From Nonomuraea gerenzanensis (lineage in GTDB: Bacteria; Actinomycetota; Actinomycetes; Streptosporangiales; Streptosporangiaceae): a DNA stretch of 64,000 nt. The stretch covers positions 5,766,001 to 5,830,000 of the forward strand of contig NZ_CP084058.1 of the NCBI RefSeq assembly GCF_020215645.1. The letters are read 5' to 3'. Shown piece after piece: positions 15,924 to 25,133 of this stretch. Under the pieces are notes generated by a model. That model saw nothing but the letters and a program-made list of their open reading frames with translations, was not told the origin of the DNA and made no database searches. The first letter of the stretch is position 1. Every line of letters starts with the position of its first letter. Both the position numbers and the translations under genes were made by a program.

Positions 15924-18244
15924 CAGGACAGCACGACGGCGTGCCGGGCGAGCCGATCGGGCGGCGGCGCTTCCTCGGGTACGTGGTGGCGGCGCCGACC
16001 CTGGTGGCCGCGGCCGAACTGACGCCACCGTCCCCGCCGGGTGAGGCCGGTGAGGCCGCTCTCCCCTCGCCGGAGCTCACGGAGCTCACGGAGCTCACGG
16101 AGCTCATCGACCTCAACGACGTGATGACCGCGGCGGCGCTGCCCACCTCCGGCCTCATCTCGGTCGAGATCGGCAGGGACGGCACGGTGTCGTTCGCGCT
16201 GCCGAGGGCCGAGGTGGGGCAGGGCATCACCACCTCCTCGGCCATGCTCATCGCCGAGGAGCTGGCCGTCCCGCTCGACCGGGTGCGCGTCACGCTCGCC
16301 GACGCCCGTCCCGAGCTGCTGTTCAACCAGCTCACCGGCGCCTCGAACACCACCATCTCCACCTACGTCCCGATCCGGGTGGCGGCCGCCGTCGCCCGGC
16401 TCCGGCTGCTGGAGGCCGCGGCGGCCGAGCTCGGCGCGCCGATCGGCGACCTGAGCCTGGACGCCGGCGTGATCAGCGACCGGTCCGGCAGGAGCGTCGG
16501 CATCGGCGCGCTCGCCGAGCGGGCGGCGAGCAGCCGCACCCGGCAGGTGGCCGTGACGCTCGCGCCGCGCGCCGGCTTCACCGTCATCGGCAGGCCGCAC
16601 AACCGCGTGGACGCGCTGGCCGCGGTGACGGGGCGCAAGCGGTTCACCATGGACCTCGACGTCCCCGGCGCCCTGCCGACGATGGTGTGCCGCCCACCGG
16701 CCATCAACGGCAAGGTCGGCTCGGTGGCCAACCTCGCCGAGGTCCGCGCCATGCCGGGTGTCACCGACGCCGTGGTGATCTCCACCGGCGTGGCGGTGCG
16801 CGCCGAGACGTTCGGCCAGTGCATCGACGCCGTACGCGCGCTGAAGGTCACCTGGAAACCCGGCACCGCGGCGGGCAAGTCCGACGAGAGCGTGCTGCGC
16901 GCCCTGCAGGCCGCCGAGCTGCCCCTGGGGCTCCGGCCGCCGACGCCGGTCGTGGAGGGCGCGTTCACCTTCTACTTCCGCGGCAACAGCGCGCTGGAGC
17001 CGAACTGCGCGATCGCCGACGTACGGGCCGACCGCGCCGAGATCTGGTCGGCGCTGAAGTCGCCCATCGTCGCCCAGCAGAGCATCGCCGCCAAGCTCGG
17101 CCTGCCGGTGGGCGAGGTCACCGTGCACGTCACCGAGGGCGGCGGCTCCTTCGGCCGCAAGCTCTTCTTCGACGCCGCGCTGGAGGCCGCCGAGGTGTCG
17201 AAGAAGCTCGGCAAGCCGGTCAAGCTCATGTGGCACCGCGCCGACGACGCCCGCCAGGGCCGCGCCCACCCGATGGCCACCTCACGGGTGCGCGTGTCCT
17301 ACCTCGGCGGCACCGTGCTCAGCTACAGGCAGCGCCACACCAGCGTCTCCACCGACCTCGGCCACGGCCTCGGCGAGATCTTCACCGCCCTGGCGGCCCG
17401 GCTCCCGGTGGGCGACATCGGCTTCTCCCAGACGTTCTTCCACCTCAGCCAGACGATGTCGTACGACTTCGGCGCCGGCAGCCAGTTGCTCGCCGAGACG
17501 GACAAGAGCTTCAACACCGGCAGCATGCGCAACGTCTACTCGCCCGACGTCACCTGCGCCCGCGAGCTGATCGTGGACCGGCTCGCCGCGCGGATGGGCA
17601 AGGACCCCTACCGGTTCCGGCACGACTTCCTGCGCGACGACCGCTCCCGGGCGGTGCTGGCCGAGGTGGCCGAGGCCGGCGCGTGGGGCCGGGCGATGGC
17701 GCCGGGCACCGCGCAGGGCATCGCCTTCCACGCCGAGTACAAGTCGGTGAGCGCCGCGCTGGTGGAGATCGACTGCCGGCCCGAGACCGTCAACCGCCCC
17801 ATCCGCGACGGCGTGACCGGGCCGCGCGTCACCAAGGTCGTCTTCGCCGTGGACGTCGGCCTGCCCGTCAACCCGCGCGGCCTGGAGGCGCAGATGATGG
17901 GCGGCGTCTCCGACGGCATCGCGCTGGCCCTGACCTCCAGCCTGCACCTGCGCGACGGCTACTTCCTGGAGGCGAGCTGGGACGACTACTTCTACACCCG
18001 GCAGTGGAACACCCCGCTCGACCTGCGGATCATCGTCATGCCGGCCACCTCCGACGAGCCGGGCGGCGCGGGCGAGCTGGGCGTGGCCGCCTCGATGGCC
18101 GCGGTCGCCTGCGCGTACGGCCGCGCGACCGGCACGATGCCCACCAGCTTCCCGATCAACCACGGCACGCTCTCCTTCACCCCCAAACCCACCGTCCCGC
18201 CCGTCCCACCGTCCCCGACCGACGGCCTCGACCACGCCCGCTGA
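15920..18244 (+). CDS. oxiB: Tat-exported molybdenum hydroxylase large subunit (OxiB-like)
   Basis: A 774-residue protein of the xanthine dehydrogenase/isoquinoline 1-oxidoreductase beta-subunit type. A twin-arginine signal (GRRRFLGYVVAAPTLVAAA, residues 14-32) is followed by molybdopterin-binding repeats: RAEVGQGITT, GGGSFGRK, GSMRNVYSP and GELGVAAS with the expected catalytic Glu. In Streptomyces sp. K30 the rubber gene lcp is followed by oxiB and oxiA, which oxidise the aldehydes made by Lcp; size and order match here. A ninefold-base GAGCTCACG repeat near 16076-16110 makes a TEL repeat in the linker after the signal. ATG 15920 overlaps the lcp2 stop; the longer open frame upstream from 15032 is an artefact. 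Confidence 0.87.
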   Translation: MTGQHDGVPGEPIGRRRFLGYVVAAPTLVAAAELTPPSPPGEAGEAALPSPELTELTELTELIDLNDVMTAAALPTSGLISVEIGRDGTVSFALPRAEVGQGITTSSAMLIAEELAVPLDRVRVTLADARPELLFNQLTGASNTTISTYVPIRVAAAVARLRLLEAAAAELGAPIGDLSLDAGVISDRSGRSVGIGALAERAASSRTRQVAVTLAPRAGFTVIGRPHNRVDALAAVTGRKRFTMDLDVPGALPTMVCRPPAINGKVGSVANLAEVRAMPGVTDAVVISTGVAVRAETFGQCIDAVRALKVTWKPGTAAGKSDESVLRALQAAELPLGLRPPTPVVEGAFTFYFRGNSALEPNCAIADVRADRAEIWSALKSPIVAQQSIAAKLGLPVGEVTVHVTEGGGSFGRKLFFDAALEAAEVSKKLGKPVKLMWHRADDARQGRAHPMATSRVRVSYLGGTVLSYRQRHTSVSTDLGHGLGEIFTALAARLPVGDIGFSQTFFHLSQTMSYDFGAGSQLLAETDKSFNTGSMRNVYSPDVTCARELIVDRLAARMGKDPYRFRHDFLRDDRSRAVLAEVAEAGAWGRAMAPGTAQGIAFHAEYKSVSAALVEIDCRPETVNRPIRDGVTGPRVTKVVFAVDVGLPVNPRGLEAQMMGGVSDGIALALTSSLHLRDGYFLEASWDDYFYTRQWNTPLDLRIIVMPATSDEPGGAGELGVAASMAAVACAYGRATGTMPTSFPINHGTLSFTPKPTVPPVPPSPTDGLDHAR

Positions 18245-18260
18245 ACCGAGGAGACCACCC

Positions 18261-18737
18261 GTGCCCGAACACACCTTCCGCGTCAACGGCGAGCAGGTCA
18301 CCGTGAACGTCGCCGACGACGTGCGCCTGCTGTGGGTGCTGCGCGACCTGCTGCGCATCACCGGGCCGAAGTACGGCTGTGGCATCAACGTGTGCAAGGC
18401 GTGCACCAGCTACCTCAACGGCAAGGCGGTCAACCCGTGCGCGATCCCCGTCAAGGACCTCCAGCCGGACGACGAGGTGACCACCATCGAAGGGCTGCCC
18501 GCCACGGTCGGCGCTGACCTGCACCCGATGCAGCAGGCCTGGCTGGACCATGACGTCGCCCAGTGCGGCTACTGCCAGCCCGGCCAGATCATGGCGGCCG
18601 TGGCGCTGGTCGAACGCGTCGCCGCCGAGGGCCGTACCATCACCGACGCCGATCTCGACGGCATCCGCAACATCTGCCGCTGCGGCACCTACTTCCGCAT
18701 CAGGGAGGCCATCCGGGCCGGCGCGCGGAACATGTGA
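18261..18737 (+). CDS. oxiA: [2Fe-2S] small subunit of the molybdenum hydroxylase (OxiA-like)
   Basis: A 158-residue protein with two [2Fe-2S] sites. The plant-ferredoxin-like N-terminal domain has YGCGINVCKAC plus a Cys about 14 residues on; the helical C-terminal domain has QCGYCQPGQIMAA and NICRCGTYFRIREAI. It passes electrons from the molybdenum subunit to an acceptor. It has no signal peptide, so it would be exported folded with the Tat-tagged large subunit, as in other exported members. The usual glycines around the first cluster (GxGxCGAC) are Asn and Lys here. It is the last gene of the lcp-oxi unit, 16 bases after oxiB, followed by a hairpin. Confidence 0.88.
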   Translation: MPEHTFRVNGEQVTVNVADDVRLLWVLRDLLRITGPKYGCGINVCKACTSYLNGKAVNPCAIPVKDLQPDDEVTTIEGLPATVGADLHPMQQAWLDHDVAQCGYCQPGQIMAAVALVERVAAEGRTITDADLDGIRNICRCGTYFRIREAIRAGARNM

Positions 18738-18757
18738 GGCGGAACGTGTGAAAGGGC

Positions 18758-18775
18758 GTGCCCCCGGTCGTGGGG
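18758..18775 (+). terminator. Hairpin after oxiA
   Basis: GCCCCC (18758-18763) pairs with GGGGGC (18770-18775) across a 6-base loop, 21 bases after the oxiA stop. It separates the oxi operon from the convergent acyl-CoA dehydrogenase gene. Confidence 0.5.
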
Positions 18776-18833
18776 GCGTGCCTTCGTCGTGGGGTGCGTC
18801 CTCGTCGCGGGAGGCGCGCCCTCGTCGTCGTCC

Positions 18834-19976
18834 TCAGAGTCCGTACGTCTTGCCGATGATGTCGCGCTGGATCTCGCTGGTGCCGCCGTAGACGGTGGAG
18901 ACCACCGTGGACCGCAGCAGGCGCTCCATGCCGTACTCGGTGGCGTAGCCGTAGCCGCCCATCATCTGCATGCCGTCCAGCGCCATCGCCTTGGCGACCT
19001 CCGTGGCCTTCAGCTTGGCCATCGACGCCTCGCGCGGCAACATCCGCGCCGGGTCGGCGTCGATCCGCCGCGCCACGTCGTGCACCAGCAGGCGGGCGCA
19101 CTCCAGCTCGGTGGCGTGGTCGGCGAGCCGGTGCCGCAGCGCCTGGAAGCTGCCGACCGGGCGGCCGAACTGGCGGCGCTCGCGCACGTACGACACCGTG
19201 TCGTCGAACGCCCTGCGCGCGGTGCCCAGCATCAGGCCGGCCAGGATCATCCGCTCCAGGTTCAGGCCCGCCATGAGCTGCCGCCACGCCTGGTCCACCT
19301 GGCCGACCACGGCGCTGTCCGGCAGGAAGCAGCCGGTGAAGTAGAGGTCGTTGACCTCCCTGCCGCCCATCGTCTCGATGCCGCGCACGTCGAGCCCCGC
19401 CACGCCGGCCGGCACGGAGAACATGGTGAGCCCGTGGTGCCGGTCGTCCGTCACGGACGTGCGCGCGACGAGCAGGATGTGCTCCGCGAGGTGCGCGTTG
19501 GAGCACCAGGTCTTCTGGCCGTTGACCACCCAGCCGCCGTCCCGCCGCTCGGCCTTGCACGTCAGCGCGGCGACGTCGGAGCCGGCACCGGGCTCCGACA
19601 TCGACACCGCCAGCACCTCGCCGCGCAGGAAGCCGCCCAGCACCCGGCGCTTCTGCTCCTCGGTGCCGAACTTCTCGTAGGAGGCGGCGGTGATCGCGGA
19701 CGTGGCGAACCCGCCGATCGGGACCTGCCAGTAGGCGGTCGTCTCCAGGAACAGCAGCAGGTCCACCATGCCCTGGCCGGCGCCGCCGTACTGCTCGGGC
19801 ACGGCCACGCCCAGCCAGCCGAGCTCGGCCATCTTGCCGTACAGCTCCGCGTTGTGCGGCTCGGCGCCGCCGACGGTCAGCTTCAGCCACTGCTCGCGAG
19901 TGCCCGCCTCACGCCGGCAGAAGTCCTCGATCGCGGCCACGAAGTCGCGCCGCTCATCGGTCAAGGTCAAGGTCAC
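18834..19976 (-). CDS. Acyl-CoA dehydrogenase
   Basis: A 380-residue FAD enzyme with the family signatures AVSMSEPGAGSDVAAL and GGYGYATEYGMERLLR and the C-terminal YGGTSEIQRDIIGK. Medium-chain enzymes have their catalytic Glu where this protein has the second Gly of YGGT, so the base is likely contributed from another helix, as in many actinobacterial FadE proteins. It starts at GTG 19976, overlapping the stop of the acyl-CoA ligase (GTGA). The two are one operon for activating and then dehydrogenating a fatty or branched isoprenoid acid. That function would follow rubber cleavage, but it is not proven by sequence. Confidence 0.93.
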   Translation of the reverse strand: MTLTLTDERRDFVAAIEDFCRREAGTREQWLKLTVGGAEPHNAELYGKMAELGWLGVAVPEQYGGAGQGMVDLLLFLETTAYWQVPIGGFATSAITAASYEKFGTEEQKRRVLGGFLRGEVLAVSMSEPGAGSDVAALTCKAERRDGGWVVNGQKTWCSNAHLAEHILLVARTSVTDDRHHGLTMFSVPAGVAGLDVRGIETMGGREVNDLYFTGCFLPDSAVVGQVDQAWRQLMAGLNLERMILAGLMLGTARRAFDDTVSYVRERRQFGRPVGSFQALRHRLADHATELECARLLVHDVARRIDADPARMLPREASMAKLKATEVAKAMALDGMQMMGGYGYATEYGMERLLRSTVVSTVYGGTSEIQRDIIGKTYGL

Positions 19977-21799
19977 GACCCTTTCGCATAGAGTTCCTCG
20001 ATCACCTCGGCGTAGCGCCGCTCGATCACCCGCCGCCGCAGCTTCAGCGAGGGGGTCAGCTCCCCGCTCGCCGGGCTCCACGCGTGGTCCAGCACCCGGT
20101 ACGCCTTCACCTGCTCCGGCCGCGACAGCGCCGCGTTGGCCCGCTCGACACCGGCGGCCACCTCCGCCAGCACGCGCGGCTCCGCCGCCAGCTCCTTCAG
20201 CTCCACGGCGGTCAGTCCCTGCGCGGCGGCCCAGGCGGGCGCGGCCTCCTCGTCCAGCATGAGCAGCGCCGTCAGGTACGGCCGGCGGTCGCCCACCACG
20301 ACCGCGTAGCCGATGAGCGGGTGCGCCCGCAGCAGCGATTCCACCGCGCTCGGCGCGATGTTCTTGCCGCTCGACGTGATGATCATCTCCTTCTTGCGGT
20401 CGATGATCCGCAGCAGCCCGTCCTCGTCGAGGCTGCCGATGTCACCGGTCGCCAGCCAGCCGTCCGCGTCCACCGCCGGCTGGATCCGCCCGCCGGGCTG
20501 GAGGTAGCCCAGGAACACCAGCGGCCCGCGCACCAGGACCTCGCCGTCGTCGGCCGGCCTGACCTCCATCCCCGGCATGGGCAGGCCGACCGTGCCGGCC
20601 CGGTAGTGGTCGGTGAAGGTGCTGGTGGCCGCGCCCGTGGTCTCGCTGAGCCCCCACACCTCCATGATCGTCATCCCGAGGCCGCCGAAGAACTCCAGCA
20701 CCTCGGCCGGGATGGGCGCGGCCCCGCTGCCGAGCCGGACCGCCTCGGCCAGCCCGATCCGCTCCCGCAGTGGCCGCAGCACCAGCCGGTCGGCCTTCTC
20801 CAGCGCCTCGGCGAGGTCGTCGGGCAGGGCGGCGCCGGTGGCGCGGATCCGGTACGCCTCGCCGGCCAGCTCGCGCGCCTGGGTGACCGCGGCGGCCTGG
20901 GCGCCCTCCAGGGCGGACAGCGCGTGCTACAGCCCCGCCGCGAACTTCTCCCACACGCGCGGCACGCCGAAGAACGCCTGCGGCCGGACCTCGGTGAGCG
21001 TGGCGAGCAGCCGCGTGGAGTCCGGGCAGACCGTCACGTGGCCGGCGGTGTAGAGAGGCAGGTAGATGCCGAGGACGCGCTCGGCGATGTGGGCGAGCGG
21101 CAGGTAGGCGACCGTGCGGGGATGCGGGGGAGCCGGCTGGACCAGCTCCTGGAGCGCGCACTGGTAGAGCACGTTGCGATGGGACAGCACCACGCCCTTC
21201 GGGTCGCCCGTGGTGCCCGAGGTGTAGATCATCGTCACCGGGTCGTCCTGACCGGCCGCTCCGTCGCCCGCCGTCACCTCGTCGCCCGCTGCCGCTCCTT
21301 CGCCTGCCGCCTCGCCTGGGCTCGCGGTCAGCAGGTCGGCGAAGCTCGTGTGAGCGCCTTCTGCCTCCTCCACCACGACCACGCCTTTCAGCGCGGTCAG
21401 CGCGGTCAGCGCGAGCTCCCAGCGCGCCAGCTCGGCCGGGCCCTCCAGCACCACCACGCTCGCCCCGCTGTGCACGGCGACCTGCCGGACCTGCTCGGAC
21501 GTCAGCGTCGCGTACGTCGTGCACGGGATCGCGCCCAGCTCGACCGCGGCCAGATCGACGATCCAGTGCTCTGGCCTGCTCGACATGCCGATGAGCAGCC
21601 GCTCGCCGCGCCGCAGCCCCAGCGCCCGCAGCCCGCTCGCCGCCGCCAGCACCTGGTCGTGCAGCTCGCGCCAGGTCCAGGTACGCCCGTCGGCGCCGGT
21701 CAGCGCAGGCCGGTCACCGTGCTCGGCGGCGTTGCGCCGCAGCAGCTCCGGCACCGTGTGCGCCCCTACTGCCGCGCGCACGTCCTCCTCTGTCACCAT
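19973..21799 (-). pseudogene. Long-chain acyl-CoA ligase (FadD/AMP-binding) with one in-frame TAG
   Basis: From ATG 21799 the frame encodes an AMP-forming acyl-CoA synthetase of about 608 residues: P-loop MIYTSGTTGDPKG, EVWGLSETTG, GWLATGDIG and IIDRKKEMIITSSGKNI. A single TAG at 20927-20929 (complement CTA) interrupts it after FGVPRVWEKFAAGL, and the same frame continues without any shift into HALSALEGAQ. Relatives usually have a Gln, Lys or Met there. It is therefore a fresh nonsense mutation, a readthrough site or a sequencing error. The C-terminal half has the lysine loop, but without the P-loop half it would not activate acids. It is operonic with the acyl-CoA dehydrogenase. Confidence 0.85.
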
Positions 21800-21870
21800 C
21801 GACCGCTCCCTTCGCTGGGCCTTGGGCGCACCCATCATCACCCGAACATCGTTCTGGTATCAATATGCCC

Positions 21871-21940
21871 GAATCACCGTTTACTTATCTACGAGTTCGC
21901 CCAGCTAACAGCTTCGTTTCAGTAAAACGGATAACGATTC
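21871..21940. promoter_or_regulatory. Long imperfect inverted repeat between acyl-CoA ligase and double TetR genes
   Basis: GAATCACCGTTTACT (21871-21885) is repeated in inverted form at 21921-21940 as AGTAAAACGGATAACGATTC, with small insertions. The arms flank the AT-rich promoter region between the divergent genes starting at 21799 and 21964. They are candidate binding sites for the double TetR protein. Confidence 0.5.
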
Positions 21941-21963
21941 ATGGATCACGCTACACTCACCCC

Positions 21964-23148
21964 ATGCCGACCACCCAGCGCCGGCGGCCGAAGGACCGCA
22001 AGGAGACGATCGCGCTCGTCGCGGCGGAGCTGTTCTGCGCCCGCGGCTACCACAACGTCGGCATCGAGGACATCGCCCAGGAGATCGGCGTCACCGGCGC
22101 GGCGCTCTACCGCCACTTCCCGAACAAGCAGGCGCTCCTCGCCGCGGCCGTCGAGGAGCTGGGCACCCGCTTCGCGCAGTGCGTGCGCTCGGGCGCGTAC
22201 GAGCCCACCCCGCCCGAGCGGCTGCACGCCGCCCTGCGGGCGCTGGTCCGCTACACCATGGACCGCCGCGCCGTGGCCCGCCTCTACCAGTGGGACAGCC
22301 GCTATCTCGACGCGGACCAGCGGGCGGTGCTCACCGCGCCGTTCGACGCCGCCGTACGCACGCTGCGCGAGCTGCTGCTGGACGTACGCCCGGGGCTGAG
22401 CAAGCAGGACGCCGCGCTGGTGATCTCCGCGACGCTCAGCGTGATCGCCAGCCCCGCCACCCACCGTGCGAGCCTGTCCAGGGCCAAGGCCGAACGCACG
22501 ATCCTCGACTGCGTCGCCGTCCTCACCGCCGTGGACCTGCCCGCGCCGCCGCCACAGGCGTCCTCCTGGCACGAGCGGCCCGATCGGTTCGCGCTGCTGC
22601 CGCGCCGTGAGCGGCTGCTGGCCGAGGCGATCCGGCTGTTCCACGAACGCGGTTACCACCAGGTGAGCATCTCCGACATCGGCCAGGCCGCCGGGATCAA
22701 CGCCTCCAGCGTCTACTCCCACTACGCCGGCAAGGCCGAGCTGCTGGCCGCCGCCTACCACCGCGCCGCCGGCCGCCTGGAGCACACGGCGGTGGCGGCC
22801 CTCGCCGACGCCGCCACGCCCGCGCAGGCCCTGGGGCGGCTGATCGACGCCTACGTCGAGATCACCTTCGACCAGGCCGATCTGGCGGCCGTCTACGTCT
22901 CCGAGAGCGAGAACCTGCCCCCGGCCGACCTGCGCCACCTGCGAGCCGCGCAGCGGCGGCACGTCGACACCTGGACCGGGCTGATCGCCCAGGTCCGGCC
23001 GGGGGAGGGGGCGGCCGAGCTGCGCTTCATGACGCACGCGGCGCTGAACATCGTGACCGACCTCGCCCGCGCCGCCGGCCCCTCGGTGACCAGGGCCCGG
23101 ACCGCCGCCCTGCTCCGGCCGATGCTCGGCCTCCCGGCGCGCCCCTGA
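21964..23148 (+). CDS. Double TetR-family regulator (two fused TetR modules)
   Basis: A 394-residue protein, twice the usual TetR length. The first HTH is near residues 16-60 (IEDIAQEIGVTGAALYRHFPNKQALL), and a second complete HTH is near 217-265 (ISDIGQAAGINASSVYSHYAGKAELL). Each is followed by its own helical domain. It starts at ATG 21964; the open frame upstream to 21865 lies in the promoter. It is divergent from the acyl-CoA ligase/dehydrogenase operon, so it likely controls fatty or isoprenoid acid activation. One polypeptide could act as an internal dimer with two non-identical ligand pockets. Confidence 0.88.
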   Translation: MPTTQRRRPKDRKETIALVAAELFCARGYHNVGIEDIAQEIGVTGAALYRHFPNKQALLAAAVEELGTRFAQCVRSGAYEPTPPERLHAALRALVRYTMDRRAVARLYQWDSRYLDADQRAVLTAPFDAAVRTLRELLLDVRPGLSKQDAALVISATLSVIASPATHRASLSRAKAERTILDCVAVLTAVDLPAPPPQASSWHERPDRFALLPRRERLLAEAIRLFHERGYHQVSISDIGQAAGINASSVYSHYAGKAELLAAAYHRAAGRLEHTAVAALADAATPAQALGRLIDAYVEITFDQADLAAVYVSESENLPPADLRHLRAAQRRHVDTWTGLIAQVRPGEGAAELRFMTHAALNIVTDLARAAGPSVTRARTAALLRPMLGLPARP

Positions 23149-23165
23149 CCAGCGCTACGCGGCCG

Positions 23166-23798
23166 TCACCGTCCACCGTCCGTCCCACCCAGCGCGCCGA
23201 GGAGCCCGGTGATGGCCGTGACGAGGTCGGCGCCGAGCCGCCGCCACGCCGCGGCGGCCACCTCCGGTTCCGGCTGCTCGCGCGCCAGCTCCATCTCCAG
23301 CTCGGCCGACAGATGCACGATGAGCTGACGCGCCATGTCCTTGCCCCGCGCGGCGCCCCCGGCGTCGTGCAGGCGGCGCAGCGACGCCGTGTCCAGGTGC
23401 GCCCGCACGGCGTACTCGCGCAGCGCCGGCTCCACGGTGACCTGGGCCAGGAACCGCCCGTACCAGGAGGGCGTACCCAGCTCGATGTGATGCTCGATGC
23501 GCGGCAGCACGATGCACCCCACCCGCTCCCGCAGCGGCATCAGGCCGGGGTCGCCGTGCCGGGCCGTCATCGCCGCCCGGTGCCGCTCGATCGCCTCGGC
23601 GTGCTCGGCCAGGATCGCCTTGATGAGGTCGTCCCGGCCGGAGAAGTGGTACTGCACCGCGGACTTGTTGCGCTGCCCCGCGGCCTCGCCGATCTGCCGC
23701 AGGGACACCGCGGCCAGCCCCCGGGTGGCGTACAGCCGCTCGGCCGTGTCCATGATGAGGCTTCTGGCGCCGGCCGCCGCCACCCGAGGGGTGGTCAC
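23166..23798 (-). CDS. TetR-family regulator
   Basis: A 210-residue protein with the HTH at about residues 26-58 (LRQIGEAAGQRNKSAVQYHFSGRDDLI). The N-K-SAVQYHF form is a common actinobacterial TetR subtype that accompanies catabolic genes. It starts at GTG 23798, overlapping the P450 stop (GTGA), so regulator and P450 are co-transcribed. The palindrome at 25034-25049 upstream of the P450 is the obvious site for autoregulation. Confidence 0.88.
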   Translation of the reverse strand: MTTPRVAAAGARSLIMDTAERLYATRGLAAVSLRQIGEAAGQRNKSAVQYHFSGRDDLIKAILAEHAEAIERHRAAMTARHGDPGLMPLRERVGCIVLPRIEHHIELGTPSWYGRFLAQVTVEPALREYAVRAHLDTASLRRLHDAGGAARGKDMARQLIVHLSAELEMELAREQPEPEVAAAAWRRLGADLVTAITGLLGALGGTDGGR

Positions 23799-24997
23799 CA
23801 GGTGACCCAGACGTCTTCCAGGCCGCCCGACAGCAGCCCCTTGCGCAGGCGCAGCCCGTCCACGCCGTCGCGCAGCCCGAGGGTGGGCAGGCGGCGGGTG
23901 AGCGTGCCGAGCACGACCTGCAGCTCCAGGCGGGCCAGCGGCTGGCCCAGGCAGTAGTGCGCGCCCGCGCCGAACGACAGGTGCTGCGCGGCGTTGGCGC
24001 GGCGCGGGTCGAACCGCTCCGGGTCGTCGAACCTGCGCGGGTCCCGGTTGGCGGCGGGCCGGCACGGGATGACCGTGGACCCGGCGGGCACCGTCGTGCC
24101 GCCGAGGTCGGTGTCCTCGGCCGCGACGCGCGGGAAGCCGATGACGCTGAGCGTGGTGTCCAGGCGCAGGACCTCCTCCACGGTGCCCTGGACGAGCGCC
24201 GGGTCGTCGATCACCGCCTGGTAGCGCTCGCGTTCCGTCAGGAGCATCGCCGCCATGATGGCGATCATGTTGGAGGTGGTCTCGTGCCCGGCCAGCAGCA
24301 GCGCCCGCACGGTGGCGATGAGCTCCTGGTGGCTGAGCCGGCCGTCCTCGCTGTCGGAGATCTGGGTCAGCTCGCTCAGCAGGTCGTCGCCCGGGTCGGC
24401 GCGCCTGGCGTCCACGAGGCCGGAGACGTAGGAGTCGAAGTCCCGGTAGGCCTGCTCGACCTCCTCCTGGCTGTAGAGGGTCAGCGTGAGCATGACCTGC
24501 GACCAGTGGGCGAACCTGTCCTGATCCGCGCTGGGCGCGCCGACCAGGGCGCAGATGACGCGTACCGGGAGCGGCAGGGCGAGCTGGGCCGACAGGTTGG
24601 CCGGCGAGCCGGACTTGAGCAGGTCGTCCACCAGCTCGTCGGTCATCGCCTGCACGCGGGGCCGCCAGGACTCCATCTTCTTGACGGTGAAGGAGCGCGT
24701 GAGCAGCCGCCGCCACCGCAGGTGGCCCTCGCCCTCCCGCATGTCCGTGCCGGACGCGGCGCGGTTGAAGATGCCGCCGTCCCGGGTGGTGGACACGCGC
24801 GCGGCGTCGGGTCCGCCGCGGCGGAAGCGCGGGTCGGTCAGCGCGGTCCGTACGTCGTCGTAGCGGGTGAGCAGCCGGGCGGTGTCGCCGCTGGGCAGCC
24901 GCACCTGCGCGACCGGGCACTGGTCGCGCAGCTCGGCCCATTCGCGCGGCGGCTCCAGCGTGGCGTCACGGTCGAAGGGATAGTTCGGCAAGGTCAT
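23795..24997 (-). CDS. Cytochrome P450 monooxygenase
   Basis: A 400-residue soluble P450. The I-helix is LLLAGHETTSNMI, the ExxR motif is EEVLRLDTT, and the heme loop FGAGAHYCLGQ carries axial Cys349. It resembles secondary-metabolite-type actinobacterial P450s (CYP105/107-like form AGHETT). I chose ATG 24997 as the start, 12 codons into the longest frame, because the protein then begins with the usual short P450 N-terminus. No ferredoxin gene is adjacent, so it must borrow one. It is co-transcribed with the TetR gene that overlaps its end. Confidence 0.93.
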   Translation of the reverse strand: MTLPNYPFDRDATLEPPREWAELRDQCPVAQVRLPSGDTARLLTRYDDVRTALTDPRFRRGGPDAARVSTTRDGGIFNRAASGTDMREGEGHLRWRRLLTRSFTVKKMESWRPRVQAMTDELVDDLLKSGSPANLSAQLALPLPVRVICALVGAPSADQDRFAHWSQVMLTLTLYSQEEVEQAYRDFDSYVSGLVDARRADPGDDLLSELTQISDSEDGRLSHQELIATVRALLLAGHETTSNMIAIMAAMLLTERERYQAVIDDPALVQGTVEEVLRLDTTLSVIGFPRVAAEDTDLGGTTVPAGSTVIPCRPAANRDPRRFDDPERFDPRRANAAQHLSFGAGAHYCLGQPLARLELQVVLGTLTRRLPTLGLRDGVDGLRLRKGLLSGGLEDVWVTW

Positions 24998-25033
24998 CGC
25001 GGCCCCCAGGTCGTTGACAGCTCGTCCCAACTT

Positions 25034-25049
25034 TAAGGCGGTCGCCTTA
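25034..25049. promoter_or_regulatory. Perfect 16-bp palindromic operator upstream of the P450-TetR operon
   Basis: Arms TAAGGCG (25034-25040) and CGCCTTA (25043-25049) flank a GT centre, 37 bases upstream of the P450 start. The form TAAGGCG-N2-CGCCTTA is typical of TetR operators in actinobacteria, and the TetR gene is the second gene of this transcript. Confidence 0.75.
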
Positions 25050-25133
25050 GTAAGGCCAGGGTCTCGGCCGCGTTTCCCCGTGCGGGCCTCGGCGAAGGTG
25101 GGGAGGGCGGGGGCGGCACGGCGGGGTCCCTCG

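Noticed and set aside
21865..21963. Longer N-terminus for the double TetR
   Set aside because: It runs through the divergent promoter and inverted repeat; ATG 21964 gives a normal TetR start.
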